Assembly (NCBI RefSeq): GCF_008831285.2
Contig: NC_045145.1
Coordinates: forward strand, 18,926,040 to 18,990,039
Origin: Nymphaea colorata
Taxonomy: Eukaryota > Streptophyta > Magnoliopsida > Nymphaeales > Nymphaeaceae
Direction of reading: 5' to 3'
DNA length: 64,000 nt
Positions within the stretch are counted from its first letter, which is position 1. Each line of letters starts with the position of its first letter. The position numbers were made by a program, and so were the translations under genes. Below are positions 23,559 to 35,110 of the stretch, piece by piece. Under the pieces are notes generated by a model that did not search any database, was not told the DNA's origin, and was given only the letters and a program-made list of their open reading frames with translations.

Positions 23559-26500
23559 TTCCTTCAGGATTCAGTGAACTGATGCCGCTGCAGCGTGCTA
23601 GGTCGAACTAGCTGCTCCCCGAGCGCGCAAAGAGTTCCTCCCGCCGTTATTCATCTACCAGAAGGAGAGGGAACTGGGCAAGCGAGAGCCCGCGAACCAC
23701 CGCACAAGTATCTCCCCAAAGCACCACCGCCAGCCTTTGTCGGCTTTCTTTCCTTTCCCAAGAATACGCGATTTCTTTCCTCGGCTGCCAAAAGATATCA
23801 TGTCTTTAAAGCATGGACCTTATTTTTTAAAAGATCTGAAAATCAATAATGCAAAGCTTTTGGCTTACAAAATTGTAGTTTCATGTAACAATTACTCATG
23901 GTCGTCATATCTTTTTATTTTTTCAATTTTAACTTAACTTAAATATTTTGAATTAAATTTGATATGAATTAATGTGGTAGAATGACTAGAGTTTAGAGTA
24001 CCTTTAAATAAGTTAATCTCATTTTTTCACCGACTACTTGTTCTTTATGGACTTCATTGGTGCTGGAGAGTAGATGAGTTGAGTCTGAGTCCGGTGCGTG
24101 TTTGACCAACTAAGCTTCAACGAGTTGAGTGACTCGATTAAGATTAGGCGGTTAACTTTACTAAGCTAAAACCCCACGTGCACAATATTTAATTAATTTG
24201 AAGGATTTAAGTTGGCTTCTTTTAAGTTGAATCAAATTAATGACTTAAGTCACATTTGTATTCGTATCAACGTGTGATTTCAATCATGTAAGTCCTTTAA
24301 TATTGCTATAACAATAAGTTAAAGTCATTCGATTAACTATTAACTGATGAAATGAATGGTTTAAATTTTATTCATATTCATACGGCCTTGTGAATTCATT
24401 CTCATAACTCGTTCAATTAACAACAAGTTAAACTCATTTGATTAACTATAAGTGCTCAGATAAATGAAAAGGTTAGTGGTGTTATCTTCCCTAAGTATGT
24501 TATCGACCTATACCGGTTTGAGTTAGAAAAAGAGCCGAATCCCTACGAGTCCAACTTTTTTTTCACTCTTTCCCATGTAAAGATGGAGGAAGAAGGTGAA
24601 CCTTCTTGACCATGTTGATTAGTGCACCAAGTTTGATAAAAAAAAATCTCACACTTTGTCTAGCTTTCTTGCAAAACATTCACCAGGAATTTACATTTTC
24701 TTAATGAAAAAAAAAAGTTGGAGAATGCAATGAAGTTGAAGCTGATAATTGTTTTTTACTTGAATTTGGCTCAAGAGCAGCGAAAAGACGATGAATTGCT
24801 TTCGAAAACATGCCCAGTAGGTGGGCAAATAATAGAAACACTAGGTTGGAAAATGAAAGGAACAAATTACAAAATTTGGCCCCAATTTGTAGATATTTTG
24901 ACCATCTAGTTTTTCATACCTAACAAATAGGTGCCCAAGTGTTCATCATAATTCTTGGACCTTAGCTGCCTTGTGTTCATCTAAATTTGACCATCTAGTT
25001 TACTTGCACTCTGTCCTGTCTTAGTCTCTAATCTTTTTTTTTTTCTCCTTTTTCGCTTAACTCCTCCTTGTCTAATTTGCCATTTTGCAAGTTTATCTTT
25101 TCGTTTTCAAGTTTCCTAGATCTATCATCCATTGTTTATTTGACCTGGAAATCCGTCTTTCAGATTATAAATTTTTAGATTAACTAAGAGAAACTTTCAG
25201 AATCAATTGTTAACAAAAAAAAAAAAAGTCTTACCAACCTTTCATGATTAAAGAATGATTTTGGACATCAATGAAAAGGTTAGCATGATTTTGTAAACTA
25301 ATTACAGGGGAAACACACACAAACAATTTTTTACTAAAGGCATCACGCGTTACTTTTTAAAACGAGAGATCCATTAACGAAAAAATGATTTCCTTTAACA
25401 TTCCCGCATTATCTACACCTTAAAGAAAATGATTCGCAAACTTTTTAGTATGGTTGAGTCTGCCGATCATGCAATGCACGAGAGGAAAATTCTCAAGTAC
25501 CAATAAGGATGATAAGAAGGGGAAATTTAAGACGTCCGTCATGATATTAATGTCATATTTGCCTTCATTTACACATCATTTTAACATTATTAATGCTCTG
25601 ATGTTTCTGCAGAAGTTTATCATGTTCTTGGAGAAATTAACAGTTATCAGATCTCCTTCGAGTGCAGGGCAGGACCACCGTCTGCTGCCATCGGCCGGAA
25701 TCCGGAACTTTGGTGGTGTCAGTCGATCGCTTGGTAAAAACGCTTTACAAAGTTCTATTAATTGGAAAGAACGAATAATTCAGATGCTCAAAAAATTAAT
25801 TAAACAAAGGTACATGAATTGGTGTATCTGTTGTTCAGAATGACTCGAATCGATTTTGACAACAGTGTTTGACATGTTCAAGTTGAAATCGAGTAGTTGG
25901 CGTAATCTGGCAGCTCCTGCAGATCTCATGGCGAACGAACAACTCATCAAGGGTCGCTTCTACCACAGACCGAGCAGCACACAAGGGTCAGTTCTGCTGG
26001 TCCGTTGAACGCCAATGCTGCACATTCTGGTTATTTTTCTTTGCGCACTCAATGATAGGAGGCTTTAGGGGTTTGAAAAAGAGGATAGTACGCCGCGGGA
26101 GGGAAAAGCTGGGGAGGATTTTAGAGAGGTCTGTCCTCTAGTACTCACACTGGAACATGCAGAAACGAATAAATAAATGAAGAACAGACAGGGCTGTGAG
26201 GGAATAGCAGCTTTAAAGAGAAGAGAGAAATAAACAAAGCATTTGGTGCCCATCATGCAGCCCAAGATTCTGTTGGCATCAATTGCCTTGGTTCCCTTCT
26301 CTACCACACTGCTTTTAAAATCCCTATCAAGAAAAAGCAAAGGGGAAAGAGAAAAAGTAGATTCTGTCATACGCGAGCTCTGTTTTTTTTGCTCTTTTCT
26401 TTTGTTTTTTCTTGTAGGTTCTTCATGGCTGCTCTTATCCCTTATGCTGTTCCGGATGCTGGCAAACTACCGGACTGACCACATATTTTAAGTGGATGAG

Positions 26501-27131
26501 ATCAGCAGCATTGGCTTCGCTCACTTCATCTTTCTGTCCTTTTTGTATTTTATTGTGAACTCCTGCATCAATAGGGGAAGATTAAATTTGAACAAATGAT
26601 CAGATGCTTTATTTCCTCCTTTCTTTCCCTCTTTTCAATTCTTGAAGGTAACAGTTGTAAGGAAAACTCTAAAATATTTTTATACATCTTTCTAGCAGCA
26701 TTTCTCGCCTACGAATCCGTTCGTTGGCGCAGGCAGGATTCAGGAAACGTGGCTCAGAGCTGCCTGTCGCTCCCCAAGAGATTTAGTCTCCGGTTTCAAC
26801 GAAGCATGACAGCTCATATGTACAGTACTTTGCTTCCAAATTATCCCGTGTAGTAATCCCATGAGAATGCATTGTTTTGTGGGAGGAGAGATTTTTGAGA
26901 TTGGAGAAGACCACACATCTGTGATCCTCTGTTTCATTCTTCTTTATTTAATGACTAGTAGCTGACGAAAATTTATAAATAACTCCACAGGAAATGAATT
27001 CATGTGACACTCTTCCTTTATGGGAAGATGTGCTTTTTTTTTTCTTTCTCTGGACAAGGTTGATAAGAGGCTTTTGTTCATGGGACGAGTGGGGAGTTTC
27101 CTTTATTTCTATGTTCAGGAGCAGCGGCAAA

Positions 27132-27166
<35 letters not shown>

Positions 27167-28630
27167 GAGAACTCGCCTTCGAGGGGCGGATCAAAGTCGT
27201 TATTGAAGCGGCCAAAGACGATTCAAGTGCACAAATATAATTAATCAGATGAGCCGCTCTTTAGTCGAAAACTATGCCTTTTTAATTGGTTAAGCAAGTT
27301 CTTTGCAAACAAGGTAGTTCAGTTCTGCAAGCAAAGCAAAATTCACTCCTCAAAAGCAACTTAGTTGAGAAAGCCCCTACTTTCTTTCTTTGCAGTTCAG
27401 ATGGGGCAAGAAGATTGGCTACCGCGAAGACTGCTTTTAAGAAGAAGACGTATTCTCTCGGGAGCGTACCATTTGTCGAACAAATGTGATTTCGAGTTGC
27501 AGGTGTGAAAGTGACCCATATTTCTTTATATTTTATGAGGGAAAAGCACCATTCGTTTCCATGAACAGATTAAGATTACCATTATGGTCCATGAAGATGC
27601 AACTTGTCAATTAATGCCAAAACAAGAAGAGGAATATCAATGGGAGACTAGCTTCCCGCACTATGTGTTCGGAGGGACAAGATGGGTATAAAGTTAACAC
27701 AACATTTCAGGAATGAAAAAGAACCAGGGGACATGAACTGGGGATAAGCTTGATGCACATCTCTGTCTTATTGTGTTGGGGCCCTTCCCTGCTGTTGGGC
27801 CACACTGTTTACGTTTCGCTCTCACGTTCTCCAATCCTTCTGCTACTGCTGCTAGTATGGGTTTCTCCTACTTTTCTCCATTGCCTTTTTTCTTTCCCTG
27901 CACAGAAATTTGATAGGGGACTCTCCAAAGAGGTAAGGAGATGCAGACAGGAGAGTATGGTGAAGAAGCAAATCTTGTTTAACTTGCACATCTAAAGCTG
28001 ATTTTACAAAGACCACCAGCATGAGCGTGAGCTGTGCTTACCGCCAGAAAGAACAATTTCACATGTACGACACATGAAAGTAAGCATCTCAAGGCTCAAA
28101 TGCCAAGTAGCAGGAGGTAATGGGGGAGAAAAGGAAAGCAGGTCACTAGCTATGTGGGAAAGGCATGAGAAAAAGACCCAAATCCGCTTTCATCCTTTTT
28201 GTGTGTGTGAATCTAAATCTGAGGAGCTCAATCAACTTTGGTGAAGCATGTTCTTTTCTGCAGTTAAACTTTTATGGCTTCCCAACCAAAAGATGATATA
28301 CAGAAACATGTTGGGTGAAAATTATTCAAATGCAAAAGATTCGCTGATGAAAGAAAGCAATATACAGGAAAGCACTTTGGGATGGAAACCGAAGGCATGT
28401 CAATGCGATCTGCAAGGGTTCTCATTATTTTTTGTGTCCTTTTCCTCTATAGACAGAACAACAGGACACAAAGAACATAAGAGGAACACAGTGCAGCAGC
28501 TCACTACAAGTTCTACTGGTACAGAGTGCCACAGGATTTCAAGTGTTAGCTGTCCATGGAGAAATTTGAATATTTGCTGCATCATTCCTTCTGCTTCTAC
28601 AAAGAATCATTGGATATTCGGGAGAGTGCT
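23559..28630. other. 5-kb gene-poor stretch between PEX10 and the ELF4-like gene
   Basis: The part nearest 23559-23760 is GC-rich and should be the PEX10 promoter and leader. The rest is AT-rich with A and T runs, many GTTAAACTCATTTGATTAACT-like words around 24230-24450, and a (TA)n run at 27136-27162. Open frames near 25454-25843 and 26065-26500 have no family features. I see no gene. Confidence 0.5.
27136..27162. repeat. (TA)n microsatellite
   Basis: About 13 TA units. Confidence 0.9.
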
Positions 28631-28975
28631 TCATCCTGCCCTGACTCTCTTTTGACCAGGCTTCCCATCTGATCTCAGGGTTCCGGCCGAGTCGCCCTCT
28701 GAAGAAGCCTCCATTGATTTAGTGAATGAACTCGACAGGTCGGCGTAGAGGTCAACCACTCTGCGGATGTTGTTGTTCAATTCTCTAATCAAGCCCACGT
28801 TCCTGCTCAAGTTGTCAGGGATTCTCGACTCGTGGTTTTGGTTGATCTCGTGGATCAGTAACCTGTTCTGGTCAAGAATGTTCTGTACCTGAAGAAAACT
28901 CGTTTGGAAGGTCTGAAAGACCTTGTTGTCTAATTGGGTAGCACTTCCATGGCCTGGATATATGTCTTCCTCCAT
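28631..28975 (-). CDS. ELF4-like protein (EARLY FLOWERING 4 family, EFL3-type)
   Basis: 114 residues in one coding exon. The whole central part (about residues 18-90) is the ELF4 domain (DUF1313), an alpha-helical hairpin, with VQNILDQNRLLIHEINQNHE and RNVGLIRELNNNI. The tail ASSEGDSAGTLRSDGK matches the Arabidopsis ELF4-LIKE 2/3 type rather than ELF4 itself. ELF4 joins ELF3 and LUX in the evening complex that represses clock and growth genes in the nucleus; the L-type relatives are less well known. The ATG at 28975 starts MEEDIYPG, and a splice acceptor (TTGCAG) lies 30 bases upstream at 29006, so the coding exon opens with a short piece of leader. Family assignment is firm; its exact clock role is inference. 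Confidence 0.95.
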   Translation of the reverse strand: MEEDIYPGHGSATQLDNKVFQTFQTSFLQVQNILDQNRLLIHEINQNHESRIPDNLSRNVGLIRELNNNIRRVVDLYADLSSSFTKSMEASSEGDSAGTLRSDGKPGQKRVRAG

Positions 28976-29005
28976 TTTGTCCCCTGAATTCACTCGGCAA
29001 CAGAT

Positions 29006-29769
29006 CTGCAATTCAAAGAGCATAGCAAAAATTCATTTACAACCACTCATCAAGAGTTTCGAGCTCAAATTTAACAACCAAGGAATGGGAATTTTTTTGC
29101 CTAAAGGTTCGTAATAAGGCAGGCGTCCAAAACAACCCTCCCAAGGTAGGGAAAGAGGTGGGAGATCGTGTTTCTAGAGAAGGATAGAACGCATATTCAG
29201 GAAAAGAAAATCTGATTGCTGAAATAGAAAAGTCGGACAAAGTAAAGATGGGTCTTGCAAAACTCAAAAAGTTGAAAAGGGGATATGTAACAAAAGATGT
29301 CTTTGTAAGGAACAGGAAAGCAGGACGAAAATGGCACCAAAAATGTTGAATGGTACTAGAACGCCAGAAGATATTTTTTTGCAGTGGGAAGAAAAAGCAG
29401 GGGCTAATAGATACATAAATGCTGAAAACGTCATCATAATACTCCTGAAAATAAAATTGAAAGCACAAAAAAGGAATCCGCAGGCGACGCAAAAACTTCG
29501 CAAGGAAAGAGAAAGCAAAATCCTCTTTCCAGCTCCCCATCTAGACGCAGGGAAAAGAACAAGGACAAGGACGAAAAGCCGCTCAAAACTCGGGCATGAG
29601 ATACGATTTCCCATCATCAAACCTGAATAACAAACTCAGAAGCACCAAAAATTCATGAGTTCTCCACACAGAGAGAAAGAGAAAGCGCGCGCGCGAGAGA
29701 GAGAGAGAAGGGTCAAATCAGAAGAAAAAGAGGGAGAAAGGCGGAAAAATCTCTTTCTTTTCAACGTAC
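29006..29769 (-). other. Probable leader intron of the ELF4-like gene
   Basis: A donor CCTAG|GTACGTTG at 29769 and an acceptor TTGCAG|ATCTG at 29006 frame about 764 bp. The leader exon would be 29770 to about 30080, rich in GA/CT tracts, including a GA-rich stretch at about 30016-30044. The intron also carries a (GC)n(GA)n tract at 29685-29708. Based on splice patterns only. Confidence 0.6.
29685..29708. repeat. (GC)n(GA)n microsatellite
   Basis: Short GC dinucleotide run passing into a GA run, within the predicted leader intron of the ELF4-like gene. Confidence 0.85.
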
Positions 29770-30104
29770 CTAGGATTCATGGAACGCGACTGTTTCGCTG
29801 AAATCTTCTCTCAATTTCAGAGAAAAGCGGGCGCGGAAAATGTCCTCCTGTTGGACCTGCGGAAGAAGGAGGAGGAAGAGGAAGAGGAAGAGGAAGCGGA
29901 AGAGAGGGAGAAAGGAAAAGGAAGGGTCATCACCAGCTCATGCAAAGGATCAGCCAATCCTCTCAATCAAAAATCTCCGGAGAAAAGTACAGACCAACTC
30001 AATCACCCGCAAAGAGAGCGAGAGAGAGAGAGAAAGAGAGAGAGGAATAAGTAGATTTGACAGTCATACGACTCTCACCCTTCCCCTCCTTCAACCCACC
30101 CCCA

Positions 30105-30118
30105 ATTTATTAATATAA
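30105..30118 (-). promoter_or_regulatory. Candidate TATA box of the ELF4-like gene
   Basis: The minus strand reads TTATATTAATAAAT about 30 bases before the presumed start of the leader exon. No evening element was found by eye close to it. Confidence 0.35.
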
Positions 30119-31915
30119 TCTTTTGATCCCCTGTTTTCTTCCTTAATCCTTAGTTTCTCACATCCTCATCCTTCCAAGAAACCCTCAGATTTGTAAAAAA
30201 ATCACAGTCCCCAGATCATCCCTTTTTTTCCTTTTTGTTTTTGTTTAATCATTAGCAGGCTGGCCAGGCAGAGTTCATTAAATTATGAAAACATGAATTC
30301 ACGCTATTGAATCCCTGACCTTCCCATGCTGATTTGCCGCCCAGACCAAAGAGAAATTGGTCTGAATTTGCTTGTGGGTATAAATTATCATAGATTGCAA
30401 CATTGATCTTGAGGTTGATAATGAGTTGATTCAGAAATGTTTGAGTGAACAAGAAACCCAAAAGCTTCACCTTTCTTCCTATCTTCCAAAGATACTTTTT
30501 TTGCTTTGGCATCTCGGAGTGACGTCTTTGCTATGTTTCAACTTGCATATTGACAAAAGTTAGAAACTTATTTTGCATATAATGTTTGACAATAAGTGTC
30601 CGGTTAATGATTTGTGAAGATGTAGAAGCACAAACTGAATTATTTGGCACTTAGCTCCCTAAGCTTAGACTTCAAATTCAACAACTATTGTGCACATTCG
30701 AATGTGTGTTTGTCCTCATGGGAGATCCCTCTAGCTCGATCACTTGGAACATACTTTCCAATTAACTCGACTCAAGTTCCACACGTCTAAGCTCCATTTC
30801 GTACACCCACTAGCCATAATTGAGACTTGACAGCTCGATCTATTCATCCTACACAATGCGTCCAAAGACCGAACGTCTTAAGCGCTCAAGCCTTGTGTTT
30901 GATTGAATAATTGTACTTTGAAAGCGAACAAAACGAAGGGCACTCGGGTAGATAACATGTCGAAGCCAAGCATTTTTGTCAAACACGTAACGCTCGCACT
31001 TGGGGGGGCTCGAGATTTGTTTTCCGGCCCCGAAAATCTCCCTTTCATGTGGTTCTCATTCACCAAATCATATTTCGACACGTGGCACTTAAAGCTCCGC
31101 GGACCACCAAGGTCCGGATCCAAAGCTCTTCACTAGACCAGCTGGGCCCCACTGACCGCGGGGGGGGGGGATTGACTTCAAAACCTGGCACTGGCAGATA
31201 TTCCCCTCGTGGGCCCCGCAGGGGGTGTCAGCTAGTCAGACCTCGACTGGAATCGGATGATCCGGGTCGGGTCTGATTTGGATCCGCCGTCGATTGCCAG
31301 ACCTGGATCTGGATCTCATCGGATCTGTCAGTTTGCTAAGAACCGGTTAAAAATACAAACTCTAAAAATAATAATTTTCTAATGCTTTCGCGATACCAAA
31401 ACTCCGAATCTTGGTTGGAGACTGAGCCGGACCACGTCTGCTCTAAAATCCAGTAAATCATTGATTGATGTTTATTAGATCCCGTGAATTCGACCGGGTC
31501 CGTTTGGATCAACCCTCCGTTTTGTTTAGGTTTGGTATTGGTAGGGACCGGTCTTATTTATCCCGATGATTCTCGATGATGTTCAAGTTTTGTTTCGTGA
31601 ACACGATAATTTTAAAAAATTGTGGATATGAAAATACCGCAAATTATACGGCAAGGAGTATAAACAATTATTTGATCGAGCGAAAAATTTAGTCATGTTT
31701 AACTTTCAAGCTTGGTTATGCCAACAAACAAAAGTGAAACCGTGATTAGCGCGGTAACTAAATGTATATTAAAAGGAAAATGTTGTTGGGACTAACACTT
31801 GAATTATTATTAATGTTCAGCATGTCATTAGGAATATATCCAAGTGATGATAGTTTTTGAAAATGGCTTCATGTCAAACTCCAAAAACATGGTGAATTTA
31901 ATGTAGTTGTGCGTA

Positions 31916-32326
31916 AAGATGTCACGAATCGGATTCGAATCAAATATATCCTTAATCATATCTGCTTTTTTGGATATTCACATATTCATATTTGAATTCG
32001 GATTCAAATAAAAAAAAAGTCATATATGAATCCAAATTCAAAATCTGATTTTACAATTCGAATCCGATCTGAATTTCAAACAGGATTTTGTCAATTTTCA
32101 AAATTTAATAGCGTTAGATATGATATTTCTCTAAAAATGAATTTGATTCGAATTTGTATTTGAAACCAATCAGATATTTATGTATATCCGAATCCGATCA
32201 GATGCCATTTATTAAATCCGAATCCGATCCAATTTCTTAATTAGATATTAATTTTTTTCTATATTCGATTTTTTTTGGATTGGATCGGTTAGATATCTTA
32301 TTCAAATAAGATATATTGACATTCCT
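31916..32326. mobile_element. MITE-like element with inverted ATGTCA ends
   Basis: About 410 bp, AT-rich and full of GAATCCGAT/ATTCGAATT words in both orientations. It starts AGATGTCACGAATCGGAT and ends ATATATTGACATTCCT, whose reverse complement AGGAATGTCAATATAT resembles the start of the next element. No coding capacity. The ends are imperfect and no clear target duplication was seen, so the class is open. Confidence 0.45.
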
Positions 32327-32527
32327 AATTATACATTTCATTCTGCAACTTGAAGGTCGTAGTTTCAACCACTTGTGCAGGTAGGTGTAGGAAGGACGCT
32401 GTTGGTGGCAAAAGTATTGATTTGATTCTTGAGTAGTTTCATGTAAGACCCAAAGCGGCATTGGTATTTTGAGGTGTGCGTGCAGTGGCTAATTCAATTT
32501 TGATCAGCGCTGTTTTTAGGTCAAGTA

Positions 32528-32923
32528 GGGATGTCAATGAATCTTATTCAGATTGAATATATCGCCGAATTGGTTTAATAATAATTGAATATGAAAAAAA
32601 ATCAACATCTAGTTAACAAGTTGGTCTGGATTCACATTTAAACGATAACGTCCAATCAAATTTCAGATCAGATCTCAATTTGGATTCAAATTCCAATTCA
32701 GCGTTACATAAATAGCATGCATTGAATGTCCATACGTTTTTTGAATGTCAATTCTTTGATATAATAATAATGTGATTTAGAATCGGTCGTGTATTTCGAA
32801 GTTGGATTATGAACTAGTTATGAACTTAGAAGTCGGATTCTGATTTCAAAATTCTTCATTTGCATTCAATTCAAATACAAATATGTGAACAGCTGATAAA
32901 TCAGATATGTTGATGGTACATCC
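32528..32923. mobile_element. Second MITE-like element of the GGGATGTCAA kind
   Basis: About 396 bp starting GGGATGTCAATGAATC and ending in GGTACATCCC, an imperfect inverted match. The interior has the same GGATTC/GAATTC word usage as 31916-32326, so the two may be relatives in opposite orientation. No coding capacity. Confidence 0.42.
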
Positions 32924-33174
32924 CGATTCTAATCCAGTTAGTTAAAATCCTTACTTAGAGCGTAAGTTTAAGTTCATTTAGTTGTTGATAAGCAGTCCAC
33001 ACTCAATCTCTCCATGCTACGTCAGCCCACAAACAGGGTTGCATGGAAACAAAGGATTAAGTGGAATATTAGGCCGAAGCGAGCACATCACTGTCAAATG
33101 TGAGCATGTGTGAAAGCGCGTGCGAGCGAAGAATCTGAGGTCTTCAGTCTCTTGTCTTCCCTACCATAGCGACT

Positions 33175-34020
33175 ATGCTTCTCCGGCTCTCTGCCAGTTC
33201 CTTCCTTCACCAGAACCACTTCCGGGCGGCTTCCATCTTCGGCCACCCAATTCCAGGCAGGAAGAGCCACCGCAACCTCTCATTCCCATTGCCCAGAGCA
33301 GCCGCGGCAGGAAGAGGGAGCATGTCCACCGCCGCTGCAACAACCCACGACCCGTCGTCGGTGGTGGAACACATTGTGCTTTTCGACGTGAAGCCCGAGA
33401 CGGAGACGGAGAAGGTGGAGGCAATGCTTTCTGGGCTGAGGTCGCTCTCCTCCCTGGAGACCGTCCTCTACCTCACCGCCGGTCCCATCCACCGGTTGAG
33501 GTCCTCATCCCTCGGCTTCACCCACCTCCTCTACGGCCGCTACCCGACCAAGCAGGCCCTCGCCGACTACTCCGCCCACCCCTCCCATGTCAAGGTCGTC
33601 CAGGAGCGCGTGCTGCCCATCTCCCGGGACGTCATGGCCGTCGACTGGGTCGCCGACCTTGAGGGAGGCCCCGCCATCCCCTCCGCCACCGCCGCCTTCC
33701 GGCTGACGCTCGTCAAACCGAGGCCCGACCTGGATGAGGCCTCGCAGAAGGAGATTGGGCAGGTTCTCGAGGGGATCAGGTGCTCGTTGCCTTCTTCTCT
33801 GCAGGTGAGCTTCGGGGAGAACTTCTCCCCTGCTAGAGCCAAGGGTTTCGGTTGGGGATTGATGTCCTTCTTCCCCGGGGTGGACGGCATCAACGCCATA
33901 GATTCCGACGAGGATCTGGTGAAGGCTCAGAAGGAGAAGGTCAAGGATCTGGTGGACAGCGTCATCGTCGTGGATTACGAGTACCCTCAGCCGATTCCGC
34001 CATTGCCGCCTAGTCTGTGA
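33175..34020 (+). CDS. Stress-response A/B-barrel protein, UP3-type (two Dabb domains)
   Basis: 281 residues, no intron. Two Dabb (dimeric alpha/beta barrel, PF07876) domains at about 62-160 and 172-270. Landmarks are VEHIVLFDVK with IHRLRSS, and GENFSPARAKGF with FFPGV. The sequence is recognisably that of Arabidopsis UP3 (At2g31670) and relatives of HS1. The first 50 or so residues are rich in Ser, Arg and Ala and could be a transit peptide; an internal Met at about residue 50 (MSTAAA) could serve as a shorter start. The protein ends PSL; as I recall, Arabidopsis UP3 is peroxisomal with a C-terminal SSL, so a weak PTS1 is possible here. The biochemical role of this family is poorly known. 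The coding sequence is strikingly GC-rich, with C or G at most third positions, unlike the AT-rich surroundings and the other genes in the window. Confidence 0.93.
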   Translation: MLLRLSASSFLHQNHFRAASIFGHPIPGRKSHRNLSFPLPRAAAAGRGSMSTAAATTHDPSSVVEHIVLFDVKPETETEKVEAMLSGLRSLSSLETVLYLTAGPIHRLRSSSLGFTHLLYGRYPTKQALADYSAHPSHVKVVQERVLPISRDVMAVDWVADLEGGPAIPSATAAFRLTLVKPRPDLDEASQKEIGQVLEGIRCSLPSSLQVSFGENFSPARAKGFGWGLMSFFPGVDGINAIDSDEDLVKAQKEKVKDLVDSVIVVDYEYPQPIPPLPPSL

Positions 34021-34639
34021 GCATAAAGAAGGGATTGCCCTAAACTGTAGCTCTTCTTTTTATCCCTGCGGGTAATTCTGCAGTTTCGTTTCCCCTTCTG
34101 GTTAAATTTCCGCTTGAACTGGCAGGATCAGCGACGTGTTCCTTGCTTACTGGAATAAGTAAATTTTAAATTGAATGAAATCGGACGAGTAGCCTTCTTG
34201 TCACATCATCGTCAATTATTCTTGTCACTGTATTGCACACGATGTTGCATCTCTCATATTTTCATATGCTCTCGCGTTCACTCGTTTTTGCACTCTTTCC
34301 CAACCTCTCCTGTTTCCCTTATTATGTTTAAAAAGCTATAAAATTTCTAGGAAGGGTAAACCGTCTCGATTGTCTTTCTATTTCTGAGTTTTACTTACAT
34401 TCTTACAAATGGAGACACACACTTATGAGTTATGATATGTCAACCGCTATCGTATCCGTTCACCATTCATCGCACAAAAATGTTGAGTGCCTTATGGGAG
34501 ATTGAGATGGAGCGAAAATTGAGCTTACATAAAGGAGAAATTAAGTTAAGTTGTTCCCCTGTGGATGTTTCATGGCCTTGGTTGCTCGGCAGGATACTGG
34601 TTGATGTGGATGAACTAACTTGCCCTTGATGACATGAAC

Positions 34640-35110
34640 AAGAGAATGATATCCCAATTTCAAATTGATGAAATTATTCATTAACTCAAAAGATGATTCT
34701 TTTATCATCCAGATCAGGAATGATATTTCTTTCAGTTGCACATGGCCTTTAAGACGAGACGAATGAATTGGCGGGGCCATTTGGGCTGTGCATGACTTTT
34801 GTTGTTTTCACTCGATTTGTGGATGAACTATATAACATAATACTTCTGGTCACAAAATAATTTGTGATTGTCTATATGGATGATGTTTTGACTTTTTTGC
34901 ATCCAACCATTGTTATGAAGAGTATATCTAGAATACTTTGCAAAGCCTTTGAAGATACTACAAACTCTTCAGCTGGATTTGAATGGCAAAAAATGTGAAT
35001 ACAAAAGCCACTTCTTTTTGTACCTTGGATTTCCAATAGAAAAAAAATTGAGATGGTCTCTGCTGAGGCGAATGTTTTCTTTGTCTGTCCTAGACTGAAT
35101 ACATGTGGTG
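34640..35110 (+). mobile_element. Ty3/Gypsy reverse-transcriptase relic
   Basis: Scattered matches to the Ty3/Gypsy reverse-transcriptase domain are still legible: an HQIR-like block near 34710, a PFGL-like block near 34778 and the catalytic YMDD box near 34878. These are followed by the KKCEY...YLGF block near 35000. It is a short, badly broken fossil with several breaks and without LTRs, integrase or gag that I can recognise, hence old. Confidence 0.75.

Larger units (their letters stand above)
30119..33174. other. Gene-poor stretch with MITE-like elements, promoter side of UP3-type gene
   Basis: No gene recognised. A GC-rich segment at 31080-31320 carries a run of ten or more G at about 31160 and repeats of TGGATCTGGATCT. 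Two elements with GGGATGTCA-like inverted ends follow and are listed separately. The last 200 bp should hold the promoter of the gene at 33175. Confidence 0.5.

Noticed and set aside
25454-25843. 129-codon plus-strand frame
   Set aside because: No domain, mixed composition and no splice or promoter context; judged non-coding.
29037-29630. Several open frames on both strands beside the ELF4-like gene
   Set aside because: They lie in the predicted leader intron, overlap each other and show only low-complexity, aromatic-rich or basic sequence.
29779-30118. Glu/Lys/Arg-rich frames on the plus strand
   Set aside because: Produced by purine-rich GA and AGG repeats in the leader of the minus-strand ELF4-like gene.
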